DNA of 64,000 nucleotides, taken from assembly GCA_963775245.1 (NCBI GenBank), contig CAVZID010000022.1:1-64000 (forward strand), written 5' to 3'. A program made the translations under genes and the position numbers. The DNA comes from CAVSWT01 sp963775245 (lineage in GTDB: Bacteria; Bacteroidota; Ignavibacteria; Ignavibacteriales; Ignavibacteriaceae). Below, in pieces: positions 51,553 to 60,960 of this stretch. The notes beneath the pieces were generated by a model. That model did no database searches. It worked only from the letters and a program-made list of their open reading frames with translations, and was not told where the DNA came from. How positions within the stretch are numbered: position 1 is the stretch's first letter; every line of letters starts with the position of its first letter.

Positions 51553-51635
51553 TTCTTTATTTTAACTAATGTATTTTTTTCTGCTTTAACTGAGCCAATA
51601 AATTCAGTCCAGGCAATAAAAAATTCATGTATCAT
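51549..51635 (-). CDS. 28-residue ORF locked between flippase and GT2 genes
   Basis: Reads MIHEFFIAWTEFIGSVKAEK followed by NTLVKIKK. Its ATG overlaps the flippase stop as ATGA (51632-51635), and its stop overlaps the GT2 start as ATGA (51549-51552), so it fills the gap exactly and would be translationally coupled on both sides. It is an amphipathic N-terminal helix followed by a basic tail. It may be a small membrane-associated protein or the deleted remnant of a larger cluster gene. No family is recognised. Confidence 0.45.
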   Translation of the reverse strand: MIHEFFIAWTEFIGSVKAEKNTLVKIKK

Positions 51636-52901
51636 ATTTCAGTATTTTGGCTCTTTAAAAAATACGAGTTGAAATAGTATAATAACCCAATAAACACTAC
51701 CACTTCCGATAACAATGTAGCGAAAGAAGCTCCAATATAAGAATACTTTGGAATAAGAATAAAATTTAAAATTATATTTGTTATTGCACCTAATCCGATA
51801 GGAATAATATATTTTTTTTGCTGCCCCCATGCTATTAAAGGATTTCCTAAAATAATATTTATTCCAATTACCAAAATGTTTAGACTTAATATTGATAACG
51901 GCTTGTAAGCTTCAATATATTTTGAGCCAAAAACAATATGAACAATATCATTAGAAAAATAGAATAAAATAATAGATAATAATACTGCCGATAAGAATAA
52001 GCTAAATGAATAACTGTAAAACAAAGATTTGAAGCTTCCGCTTTTTGAGGGTTTGTTTTGAGACAACTTTGGAAAGAAAGCATGTTAATATAAGTTGGAA
52101 AGGGACTATGAAAATTAAAAATATTTTATATGCAGCGTTATATATTCCAACTTCTGTATCCCCTTTATAAAACCCCAGCATTATCATATCCAGGTTGTAA
52201 TAAATCAAAATAAAGAAAAAAGAAAGCCCGATTAAAAATGTTTCGGAAAACAAACTTTTAATATGGCCCAGAATGTTATGAAAACTTATCAGAAACTTTT
52301 CTTTGAAATGTTTTTTATAAATTAAAAACTCAATCAATTGAGATATCAATAATGAAACGGGAATAATTAATATTGTTTTAAAAATAACCGTCATAGATAA
52401 GATAAGTGAAAGGAAAACGACCCCGGCAAATACTTTTGCTCTGAATATTACATTCATTTTTTCAATGGCTTTGAAGTACCAGCTAAAGTTAATGGATGTT
52501 GAAATTATTGTAAGTCCGTATAGAAAGTATAAAAACTTTACTTCACCGGATGGGAAAAAAGGAGAAGTTAAAATCACTATTCCAAATGTCAGCAGCCCTA
52601 AAAAAAGTTTAACATTTATTATTTTATTGAAAATTAAATTACGCGTGGAAGGAAATTTTGCAACTTCACGAATGCCATAAATATCAAATCCAAAGTCTAT
52701 TATTATATTGAAGTATGCTATAATTGAAGTAATAAAACCAATCTTCCCAAATTCATTTACAGCAAAATATCTTGCAATAAAAACATTTGAAATAAAGTTT
52801 ACAGAGCGGAAAACTATTTCTGCAAGTGTGAGTGCAGTTAGATTTGGCAATACACTTTTAAAATGAGAGACTATTTCCCCCTTTATCTTTTCGCCAGCCA
52901 T
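51632..52901 (-). CDS. Oligosaccharide flippase, Wzx type (frameshifted)
   Basis: About 423 residues when joined, with about 12 hydrophobic helices. It starts VLPNLTALTLAEIVFRSVNFISNVFIARYFAVNEFGKIGFITSIIAYFNIIIDFGFDIYGIREVAK, typical of RfbX-type polysaccharide transporters. The slip lies near 52073; one base fewer joins ILTCFLPKL to SQNKPSKSGSFKSLFYSYS. It exports the lipid-linked unit built by the neighbouring transferases, so the window encodes two separate flippases (the other at 21623). The start overlaps the EnvC-like gene end by 19 nt. Confidence 0.85.
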
Positions 52902-54186
52902 ACTTCAGGGTTTTGATTTTTTCTAGCGTTCCATATTTCAAAATGTAATATGCTGCCGTCAAGGCTTTCGCCAACTTTGGCAATTAAATTTCCTGTTCTC
53001 ACTTTGTCCCCTTCTTTTACATAAATCTCATCAAGATGGCTGTACACAGTTCTGTAATTGTCTTTATGTGTAACGATAACTACGCTGCCGTATCCGGGTA
53101 TCCAATCAATTACGGAAACAATTCCGTCCGCTACAGCTTTTACATTTAAGTCCGAAGTTGCTTTTATATCGATGCCGTAATTTAAAGTAACTGTATTTAA
53201 TTTTGAATTTACGTTCTCTCCAAACTCATTAACAACTCTTCCATGAAGTATTGGCCAGTTTAAGTTTCCGCGTAATTTAGAGAACGAATTAAAATCCGAA
53301 TTTGAAAGATCAAAATTATAATTTGTATTATCTGCTTCAACAGTTGCATCGTTTGTTTTTTCAATTGTATTTGCCTTAGTAATTGCATTAGAAGTTTTGT
53401 TAGATTTTTCATTTGCGAGCTTTGCCAATCTTTCCGCTTCTTCTTTTTTTCTTCTCTCCTCTTCATCAATCAATTTAGTAATTAGAGTTTTTAATTTGTT
53501 CCTCAGCAGATTTTTTAGCGGTCAATTCTTTTTTTAATGAAGCTTTATCATGCCTAATTGCTTTTAATATTCTTTTCCTTTCATCAATTTTTGCGATTAA
53601 AGATTTTTCTTCTTTTTCTTTTTGATTTACAACATCTGCTTTTTGCTTTTTTTCTTTTTCAAGCTTCAGTTTTGTTTCTTGAAGTTCCGCTTTATTATCT
53701 ACATATTTTTTTAAGTCTGCTTGACGTCTCTCTGAAAACTTTTGAAGATATTTATAACGTAATAAAGCTTGCTGAACAGATTCTGCATCAAACAAACTTG
53801 CCAGTTCGTTTTGTTTTCCATATTTATATATGGCAACAACATATTTTGAGTAATTTTTTTGAAGCGACGCATATTTCTTTCTCTAGTGAAGAAATTTTGC
53901 TTTGGCTGACGTTAATTTTTTTTTGAAGATTATTTTCTTCACCTTTCATTTGCTGGATTATTTTATCGAGAAGATAATTTTGCTTATTGTAATTTTCAAA
54001 AACATTGTAAGTCTTTTTTTCTTTTGCTGATTTAACCGCTATTTCTTTTTCTAGATCGTGAATTTCATCGTGAATTTTTTCAAGCTGGTTTTTCTTCTCT
54101 TCAATTTGGGGTTTCTGTTGCTGGTAAGCTGTGAAAGCTATTAAAAGCGTTAAGAATGTTATTAGATATTTTTTTTTAATCACCAT
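52883..54186 (-). CDS. EnvC-like murein hydrolase activator with degenerate LytM domain (frameshifted twice)
   Basis: About 434 residues when joined. After a signal peptide, a long coiled coil (KNQLEKIHDEIHDLEKEI to KKSAEEQIKTLITKLIDEEERRKKEEAERL) leads to an M23/LytM domain (from about 300: NWPILHGRVVNEFG). The metal ligands are incomplete: LNYGID replaces HxGID, and ILHFEIW replaces HLHFE, while YSHLDEI keeps one His. The domain is therefore probably non-catalytic and activates an amidase, as EnvC does. Slips: extra bases near 53874 (bridge EKEYASLQKNYSKYVVAIYKYGKQNEL) and in a coding A run at 53488-53492. It sits in the conserved TPR/DUF4292/EnvC order. Confidence 0.85.
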
Positions 54187-54965
54187 TTAATAACTGTGGC
54201 ATCTTCAGGTAATTTAAAATCTATGAAGATATCTTTATTATTTGTTGACATGTTTCTATACTCAATATCAACAACCTGGTCATCCTTTTTGTTTTGAATT
54301 TCTATTTTGTTTGGAACTGCAACTCCATCAAGCAGTTCAAAATCGGAATAATCCCCTTTTAGCAATTCTTTCCCATTATTATCTGAAAGTAAATAATTAG
54401 TTATTCCTAATTCACGAATATCTACTCTATACTTTGTTTCTTTATTTGTTAATGAATCAATGTAGGTAAGAACATATTGATCACCATCAACATTATAAGA
54501 AGCAGGCATTGTATATAGATTATTTGTAAGATTAACCGACCCGACAAAGGCATCAGTCAATTCACCAAAGGTTAGATTAACTTTAAAAATATCTTTCAGC
54601 ACATCATCGTTCACAGACCCTTTATAAGCTGTATTCTGAAGAGCATCATAAAAAACAAAATTTTTATTTGTAACAACTGCTTGAGCCAACTCAATTCCAA
54701 AGGGCCCCATGATTGTTAAATAAATTGAATCCGGTTTAGAAAGTACAACTTTAAATGAAGCACTATTATTAAAACGGCTGCTTTTTATTTTAATAACTCC
54801 GCTGCCTTCAAAAGTTCTTATTCTTCTTCTATTTGCTTCAAGCTTATTGATTAATCTTTCTGATGGCAAAATTTCAACTTCTTCATTTGGTTTAGCGGGC
54901 ACACAGCTAATGAAATAAACTGAAGATGCAATTACAAATAAGAACAGCAAAAATATTTTTTTCAA
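54180..54965 (-). CDS. DUF4292 lipoprotein, LolB-like fold
   Basis: 261 residues, uninterrupted. A signal peptide with lipobox SVYFISC (lipidated Cys about 21) is followed by RTFEGSGVIKIKSSRFNNSASFKVVLSKPDSIYLTIMGPFGIELAQAVVTNKNFVFYD, the DUF4292 pattern, and VAVPNKIEIQNKKDDQVVDIEYRNMSTN near the end. The fold resembles LolA/LolB, so it may handle lipids or lipoproteins in the periplasm. It overlaps the TPR gene by 4 nt and the EnvC-like gene by 7 nt; this order is widespread in Bacteroidetes, pointing to a joint cell-envelope role. Confidence 0.85.
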   Translation of the reverse strand: MKKIFLLFLFVIASSVYFISCVPAKPNEEVEILPSERLINKLEANRRRIRTFEGSGVIKIKSSRFNNSASFKVVLSKPDSIYLTIMGPFGIELAQAVVTNKNFVFYDALQNTAYKGSVNDDVLKDIFKVNLTFGELTDAFVGSVNLTNNLYTMPASYNVDGDQYVLTYIDSLTNKETKYRVDIRELGITNYLLSDNNGKELLKGDYSDFELLDGVAVPNKIEIQNKKDDQVVDIEYRNMSTNNKDIFIDFKLPEDATVIKW

Positions 54966-56777
54966 ATTTCACCCTTTTCAATTTTTAATTTAAGTTCACT
55001 GTTGGACTCATCCATATTTAATGCTTTCTGCCACATTTCTTTTGCAGAATCTTTGTTCCCGATTTTATAAAGTATATCACCAAGATGCTCGTAAACAACC
55101 GAACTTGCGCCGCCTTTATCAATTGCTTTCTGGACATAAACTTTTGCATTTTTATAATCACCTAACTGATAAAAAACCCAGCCATATGTATCAAGATATG
55201 ATGAATTTGTTGAATCAGCGTTTATAGCTATCTTTATCATTTTCAGAGCTTCGTCAAGTTTCACTCCTCTTTCAGAAAGAGAATACGCATAATTATTATT
55301 TACTAAAGCATTAGTTGAATCGATTGTTAACGCCTTCTCATAAACGCTGTCGCATTCACTCCACATTTTTTTCGAGTCATAAATTAATCCAAGAGTTCCA
55401 AGAAGATTGATATCATCCGGCTTTATTGTTAAAGCTTTATTTAAGTAATTGATCGCATCATCATATTCTTTTAGTTGATTAAGCGTAAATCCATAAGCAG
55501 ACAAAGCAGTGATATCAGATGGATTTAAATCGACAGCTTTCTGAAGATATGGTTTTGCTTCTTCATATTTGCTATCTTGAGAGAGAGAAAGCCCTAAAAT
55601 TAAATTAATTGAAAAATCTTCCGGGAAATATTGGACGGCTTCATTCATTACTTTAATAGCTTCGGGATATTTTTGATTATCAAAATAAAGTCCGCCAAGA
55701 CGTATCCACGCCTGCGAATTCCATCTTGCTTTTTCAGTTACATATTTAAAGTTTTCAATAGCAACAGAATCCTGGCCTTGATTAATTGCGATCGCTCCTA
55801 AGATACATTTTTACCTGCCAGTCAGTTGTATCCTTATCCATCTTCTGGAAAAAATCTTTTGCAATTGGGAGCAAAGTGCTGTCTTTTAATGATTGAGCAA
55901 AATATGAAGCTCCAATTCTTAATTTTGCATCAAGTGAAACATCTTTTTGATTTAAGATATAAGAATATTCTTTTGATGCTGCTTCCCAATTATCCTGGGC
56001 AAGATAAATTTGGGCTTTAGTTTCATGTGCTTCGAGGTCATCGGGGGTTAACTCTAAAATATCATTCACAAGATCCAAAGCTTTATCATATTTTTTTGCG
56101 CTTACATAAGTTTGAATAAGCAGCTTTTGCAGAGAACTGTTTGCCGGGTCAAGTGATAATAGCTGCTGAATTGTTTCAGAAGCTTTATCAAAATCGCCAA
56201 GTTTTTCATACATTTCTGCAACTCTGGATAAAACACTCCAATCAGGCCCAATTCTTTTAGTCAGTCCGTTATAAATTTTTATCGCATCCGATGGACGGTT
56301 TTTTTCATAAATTCTTGCAAGCTGGTAATAGGCTTCTATATTAGTTGAATCAATTCCAATAATTTTATTTAACACTATTGCTGATGAATCCGGCTGATTA
56401 GCAGAATTATAAATGTCAGCCATAAGTTCGAAAAAATCGACTTTTTGTGAATCAAGCTCGACGGATTTTTTTGAATTTTGAAGCGCCAATGAAAGCTTGT
56501 TTAATGCGTAATAATTTTTTGCAAGAGCATAATATACTCCTGCGTTAGGGTCTAATCTTAAAGCATCCTGGTATTCAAGAATGGCACTTGCATAATCTCC
56601 TTTAGCTTCCGCAACAGAGCCGTCAATAAAATGACTCATGGCCTTCCGCGAATCTTCTTTAGTTACAGTTTTGTGTACAATTTCCTGAGTAGGTTTTTTA
56701 TTTTCATTTAAAACTTCATTCGAAGAGCACTGAATAAAAATGAAAGCCGGTAATAATAAAAAAATTAATCTATACAT
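54962..56777 (-). CDS. Tetratricopeptide-repeat lipoprotein (frameshifted)
   Basis: About 605 residues when joined. A signal peptide with lipobox FIFIQC (Cys about 17) precedes about a dozen or more TPR units, e.g. GDYASAILEYQDALRLDPNAGVYYALAKNYY and YDDAINYLNKALTIKPDDINLLGTLGLIYDSKKMWSE, ending with ALNMDESNSELKLKIEKGEI. The frame slips near 55799, where one base fewer gives KMYLGAIAINQGQDSVAIENFKYVTEKARWN. It heads a minus-strand envelope operon (DUF4292, EnvC-like, flippase) and probably scaffolds partner proteins at the envelope. Confidence 0.88.
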
Positions 56778-56910
56778 ATAATCAAAAAAAATTTGTGAAA
56801 TATATTATTATACCAAAATAATAACAAGATAATTTACTTCCGAATTTTTACAAGCTTTATTGCAAATATAACCTGAAGATTGTTTATTTGTTGTTAATAA
56901 ATTGGATTTC

Positions 56911-56941
56911 TTGAATACAAATATACTAAACTGTATCTTTG
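56911..56941 (+). promoter_or_regulatory. Candidate Bacteroidetes-type promoter
   Basis: TTG (56911-56913), 20 nt, then TATCTTTG (56934-56941), matching the TTTG / TAnnTTTG consensus of the primary sigma factor in Bacteroidetes. It lies 18 bp ahead of the ATG at 56960, so the leader would be short. Identified by eye only. Confidence 0.55.
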
Positions 56942-56959
56942 TAAAAACATCAATCTTAA

Positions 56960-57859
56960 ATGACCTCTTTTGATCTAGGACTTGCTTACGTTTGGGAATA
57001 TGATGAGGACTTCATCAATCTGTTAGAAGCCAGACTTCAAAAGGATGGACTAACTACTTACCGGATTGGTTATCACAATCTTAAAGAAACTCACGATTTG
57101 CTTTTCGACAGAAAACTTGCCTTCAAATTTTATCTTGATAGAGCCTGGGATGTTGATGAAGGATTTGAGGATATGGGGAAAATGATAAATAGAAGAAAGA
57201 CTATCATTTTTAATCCCTACAAAAATGTTCTCCATGCCATTGATAAAGCAAGTATGCATCTCGAATTTATTTCAAATGGCCTTCACGTTCCATATTCAAT
57301 TATAATTCCGCCGCATTCTGAAATTGAAAACATTTTTATTTCTGTTGATGAATTGGCAAATCTCAACCGTCCTTTTATAATTAAACCTTGCAATACAACC
57401 GGCGGCGGAGTAGGCGTTGTTACTGGTGCTGAAACATTAAAAGAAATTTTAGATGAAAGAATAACAAACAGTGATGACAAATATCTTCTGCAAGAAAAAA
57501 TCTATCCTAAAATATTAAACGGGAAAAGAGCATGGTTCAGATGCTTTTGGGCTTTTGGTAAACCTATCCCGGTTTGGTGGGATGATATAACTCATTTATA
57601 TGAAGTTTTAACTGATAATGAAATTTCTGAATTCAATCTGTCTCCGCTTAAAAGAATAACCAGGAAAATCGCAAACATTATTCAGCTTGATTTTTTTTCG
57701 ACAGAAGTTGTTCTGACGGAAGATGATAAATATGTTGTAATCGATTATGTAAATGACCAATGTGACATGAGGTTTAAATCAAAGCATAAAGATGGAGTTC
57801 CGGATAGTATTGTTGAACAAATTATTTTAAACTTAAAACGTTCAATAATAAAAATATAA
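56960..57859 (+). CDS. ATP-grasp domain protein, RimK-like
   Basis: 299 residues, no signal peptide. FIIKPCNTTGGGVGVVTGAETL is the ATP-binding K and Gly-rich loop; YLLQEKIYPKILNGKRAWFRCFWAFGKPIPVWW covers the central strands; STEVVLTEDDKYVVIDYVNDQCDMR contains the acidic metal-binding D/N motif. Ligases of this fold join a carboxylate to an amine, but the substrate is not evident. It follows a good promoter and is 28 bp from the next gene. Confidence 0.8.
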   Translation: MTSFDLGLAYVWEYDEDFINLLEARLQKDGLTTYRIGYHNLKETHDLLFDRKLAFKFYLDRAWDVDEGFEDMGKMINRRKTIIFNPYKNVLHAIDKASMHLEFISNGLHVPYSIIIPPHSEIENIFISVDELANLNRPFIIKPCNTTGGGVGVVTGAETLKEILDERITNSDDKYLLQEKIYPKILNGKRAWFRCFWAFGKPIPVWWDDITHLYEVLTDNEISEFNLSPLKRITRKIANIIQLDFFSTEVVLTEDDKYVVIDYVNDQCDMRFKSKHKDGVPDSIVEQIILNLKRSIIKI

Positions 57860-57887
57860 AAGCTGTTAAAATATATTTTAATTAAAA

Positions 57888-58280
57888 ATGAAAGCTTCGA
57901 ACATTAATGTATTGCTAATTATTGCACTTCTCGTATTATCAATTATATCATTTGCTTTGTACCAATATGTTTTCAGTATTTATGAAGTTACTTATAGAGT
58001 TACTCCGGAAAAATTATTTGCAGATAATCAGTCCACTGTTTTAATAGAAGCAATACCAATTAATTCGTTCGGATGGAAAGCACCTTTCAGAAATGTTTAC
58101 GCAAAGTTTGATATTACCGAAGGAGGTGATTTAGTAAATATTGCATCAGAAAAACAGGCTGAAGGAATTTTAAAGCTGCAAGCTAAAAATAAAACGGGAA
58201 AAGTTGTGGTGTTGATTCATTCTAAATACGCACTTCTCCCCTCATCAATTGAAATTACAATTTATCCGAATTATGCCTAA
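57888..58280 (+). CDS. Membrane-anchored protein with an Ig-like domain
   Basis: 130 residues. An uncleaved N-terminal helix (INVLLIIALLVLSIISFALYQYVF) anchors the protein; the rest is beta-rich: YEVTYRVTPEKLFADNQSTVLIEAIPINSFGWK, VYAKFDITEGGDLVNI and EGILKLQAKNKTGKVVVLIHSK, a pattern of bacterial Ig-like (Big_1/invasin-type) domains. It lies between an ATP-grasp protein and an outer-membrane barrel in a plus-strand run. Function unknown. Confidence 0.7.
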   Translation: MKASNINVLLIIALLVLSIISFALYQYVFSIYEVTYRVTPEKLFADNQSTVLIEAIPINSFGWKAPFRNVYAKFDITEGGDLVNIASEKQAEGILKLQAKNKTGKVVVLIHSKYALLPSSIEITIYPNYA

Positions 58281-58356
58281 GTGAGAGCATAAAAATGATA
58301 AATTATTTTTAAGTTTGTTATGAAGATTTTATAAATATTAAAATCAATTTAATGCC

Positions 58357-59139
58357 ATGAAAAAAATTTATATACCGCTGACTATAATTTTATTATTTTC
58401 TTTTTGTTCAAATACATTTGCTCAAGGCTCTGCCGGTGAAAGCGCTAAGTATGAATATAGGTCGCTTATCGATATGCAGACTGCTGGAATTCTTGAAAAA
58501 GGATTTGTTGGTATTACTTCCGATATTATGCCGCATGGAGTTTTAATTGAAAAGCTTGAAGTTGGAGTTTTTGATAATGTAAGCTTCGGCATTTCTTACG
58601 GCGGTTCAAATATTATTGGAACAGGAGAACCCGATTGGTACAAAGTACCTGCCATAAATATAAGATTCAGGCTTTTTAATGAAACGATATTCATGCCTGC
58701 AATCACTTTAGGCTTTGACTCACAAGGGAAAGGTGTATATGCGGATTCACTTAAAAGGTATGCAATTAAATCCCCTGGGTTTTTCGCTGCTGCAAGTAAA
58801 AATTTTGCTATGCTCGGTTATTTAAGTATCCATGGAGCTGTTAATTATTCACTCGAATCTAAAGACGGCGATAATTTTATGGATTTACACCTTGGATTTG
58901 AAAAAACCCTTGGCGGTAATTTTTCTTTCATCGGTGAATACGATTTTGCTTTAAACGATAATAACGGCCGAGTATTCGGTAATGGGAATGGTTATTTAAA
59001 TATGGGAATACGCTGGTCTGTTGGTTCCGGCCTGACTTTTGGGTTTGATTTAAGAGATCTATTAAATAATAAAAAACTAAATCCAAGTACGGCTGATAGA
59101 GCATTTAAAATTGAATATATTAAGAACATTTTTAAGTGA
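58357..59139 (+). CDS. Predicted outer-membrane beta-barrel protein
   Basis: 260 residues. Signal peptide (IYIPLTIILLFSFCSNTFAQG), then amphipathic strands such as VSFGISYGGSNIIGTGEPDWYKVPAINIRFRLF, YLSIHGAVNYSLE and GYLNMGIRWSVGSGLTFGFDLRDLL. The layout resembles YjbH/DUF3078-like small barrels. No enzymatic motif. It shares the plus-strand run with the envelope genes around it. Confidence 0.7.
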   Translation: MKKIYIPLTIILLFSFCSNTFAQGSAGESAKYEYRSLIDMQTAGILEKGFVGITSDIMPHGVLIEKLEVGVFDNVSFGISYGGSNIIGTGEPDWYKVPAINIRFRLFNETIFMPAITLGFDSQGKGVYADSLKRYAIKSPGFFAAASKNFAMLGYLSIHGAVNYSLESKDGDNFMDLHLGFEKTLGGNFSFIGEYDFALNDNNGRVFGNGNGYLNMGIRWSVGSGLTFGFDLRDLLNNKKLNPSTADRAFKIEYIKNIFK

Positions 59140-59322
59140 TATTTTTGAATGCTTTATATCACTTATCAATAGATGTATTATATTTTATACGGGAATGTTT
59201 ACAAACCTATACATCAACAATAAGTTAACTGCATCAAACAGGGGAATTGATACCTTATTAAGACCTTTTATCCGGCTTAATTTTTGCACATATTTCATTA
59301 GTTAAATAGTAAGAGGTGCACA

Positions 59323-60453
59323 ATGAAAAAAATTAATTATTTAAATATTGTATTAACAATTATCATCGCTTCTTTTTTAGGCGGCTGCTATACTCAAGTA
59401 GCAATGCGCGATAGAGACAGAGATAGAAATTACACTGAACAAAACAATAATAATACAGCTTATCGAGCTGAAGATGGCGATGAAGCGGTAAGTGATACCA
59501 ATTACTATTCAAATAATGATAGTACCTATTATGATTCAGAGGAAGATGACGGCATAACGAATAATTATTATAATGATGGCTGGCCTAATCATAGAAGATA
59601 TTATTCCTATTATTATCCTTCTTTCAGCATTGGGGTAGGTTTTGGAAATTGTTATGATCCTTTCTGGGGGCCAACAGTTTGGAATGACCCATTTTATTAT
59701 TGGAACTGGTGTGCAACTCCTTATTTATATTATCCATCATATTACTCATATTCATCTTGGTATTATAATGATTACTATGGGTATTATCCTTACAATCATT
59801 ATGGATATGGCGGATATTGGAGCTATAATTCACATTCTCACTATAAATATAGAGACAATAACGGTTATAGAGTTAGAAATAATGATGGGTTAAGGGGCAG
59901 ATCATCATCGGGTGAAAGAGGAACTCTGGTTCGTTCCGGTGGTTCAACCGGCATTACAGAAAGAGCAGCAGTTTCAAGGTCAGTTGAAAGAGCTAGTAGA
60001 AATACAGGTTATAGAAAAACTGAAGTTCGTACTAGTCGTGAGTCAGCAAATAGTAGAAATTTTGAAAAACAAAGAAATACGAGCAGAAGCAGCACTGTTA
60101 GAAGTTCTAATAAGAATTCCTCTGTTGAAAGCAGCAGAAGTTCAGCAAGAACACGCGTATACAGAAATTCAGGAAGATCAACAAAACAGAGCAGTGGAAC
60201 CAGCAGCAGAAGAAGTTCAAATGTTAGAAAAGAAACAAGATCTCATAGCAGTAATTATGGCGGAAGCAGTTCATATCACAAACCAAGTTCAAACAGTGCT
60301 CCAAGATCATATTCTCCACCTCAAAGATCTTACAGCCCTCCATCAAGGTCATCTGCACCATCAAGAGGAAGTTCTAACGGTGGTAGTAGTGGAAGATCAT
60401 CAGGTTCAAGCGGAGGTGGAAGATCATCTGGCGGCGGCGGACATAGGAGGTAA
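59323..60453 (+). CDS. Tyr-rich and Ser/Arg-rich surface lipoprotein
   Basis: 376 residues. Signal peptide with lipobox FLGGC (Cys about 24). Residues about 80-185 are extremely Tyr/Trp/Gly-rich (YYPSYYSYSSWYYNDYYGYYP), and about 195-376 are low-complexity Ser/Arg/Gly with GRSSGSSGGGRSSGGGGHRR at the end. No folded domain is recognised. It is probably an outer-membrane lipoprotein exposing a disordered, basic, aromatic region. The downstream gene encodes a shorter relative, and its ribosome-binding site lies inside this gene's last codons. Confidence 0.8.
   Translation: MKKINYLNIVLTIIIASFLGGCYTQVAMRDRDRDRNYTEQNNNNTAYRAEDGDEAVSDTNYYSNNDSTYYDSEEDDGITNNYYNDGWPNHRRYYSYYYPSFSIGVGFGNCYDPFWGPTVWNDPFYYWNWCATPYLYYPSYYSYSSWYYNDYYGYYPYNHYGYGGYWSYNSHSHYKYRDNNGYRVRNNDGLRGRSSSGERGTLVRSGGSTGITERAAVSRSVERASRNTGYRKTEVRTSRESANSRNFEKQRNTSRSSTVRSSNKNSSVESSRSSARTRVYRNSGRSTKQSSGTSSRRSSNVRKETRSHSSNYGGSSSYHKPSSNSAPRSYSPPQRSYSPPSRSSAPSRGSSNGGSSGRSSGSSGGGRSSGGGGHRR
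60445..60450 (+). promoter_or_regulatory. Strong Shine-Dalgarno site inside the preceding gene
   Basis: AGGAGG, the full anti-SD complement, lies in the last codons (GGHRR) of the upstream lipoprotein gene, 9 nt ahead of the ATG at 60460. It decides that start and couples the two lipoproteins translationally. Most starts in this window have weak or no SD. Confidence 0.75.
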
Positions 60454-60459
60454 TAAAAA

Positions 60460-60960
60460 ATGAAACGTATGCTTTTAAATATTATAATATTAATTGCAGT
60501 TGGATTATTTTTATCAGGATGCTATACAGTAGTATGGAGCCCACAAGATAATTTCCCAACTCAATCTGATTATGAACAAGGCTACTATGATGGATATTAT
60601 AATAGCCCATTTTATGGAGACTACGGATACTATTATAATTATCCTTGGTGGTTAAATATTGCACCACCTGCAAGTAACGCTTCCTCACCAGCAAGAAGTT
60701 CAAATACTACCAGATATGAACGTGATAATAATGGTAGTAGAGGTAATGATACAAATGAACGTGGAAATGTTAATAATTCTTCACGCCCTGCCATTAATAG
60801 TGGTGGTAGTAACTCAAGCGGAAGTAACACAGGTGTTAATAAAAGTTCATCCTCAAGTTCTAGTACCCAATCAAGGTCTTCAGATTCGTCAAGAACAAGT
60901 AATACGAGTTCTGAACGAAACAACAACGGCAGCAGAAATTCTGGAGGCGGTAGAAAATAA
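60460..60960 (+). CDS. Short Tyr-rich / Ser-Asn-rich lipoprotein, relative of the preceding one
   Basis: 166 residues. Signal peptide and lipobox LFLSGC (Cys about 21) followed by YTVVWSPQDNFPTQSDYEQGYYDGYY, a Tyr-rich patch (YYNSPFYGDYGYYYNYPWW) and a Ser/Asn/Arg-rich tail ending NNNGSRNSGGGRK. It shares the CYT start, Tyr block and basic low-complexity tail with the upstream protein, so the two probably arose by duplication. Its stop overlaps the next ATG by 1 nt, linking it to the FadL-like porin. Confidence 0.8.
   Translation: MKRMLLNIIILIAVGLFLSGCYTVVWSPQDNFPTQSDYEQGYYDGYYNSPFYGDYGYYYNYPWWLNIAPPASNASSPARSSNTTRYERDNNGSRGNDTNERGNVNNSSRPAINSGGSNSSGSNTGVNKSSSSSSSTQSRSSDSSRTSNTSSERNNNGSRNSGGGRK

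Noticed and set aside
59111..59305. 64-codon frame overlapping the end of the barrel gene
   Set aside because: Starts inside the preceding gene out of frame, low complexity, no signal or domain.
59912..60463. 183-codon frame in +1 relative to the Ser/Arg-rich lipoprotein
   Set aside because: Product of the AGx-rich codon repeats of the real gene read out of frame; composition is almost only Glu, Val, Leu and Gln.
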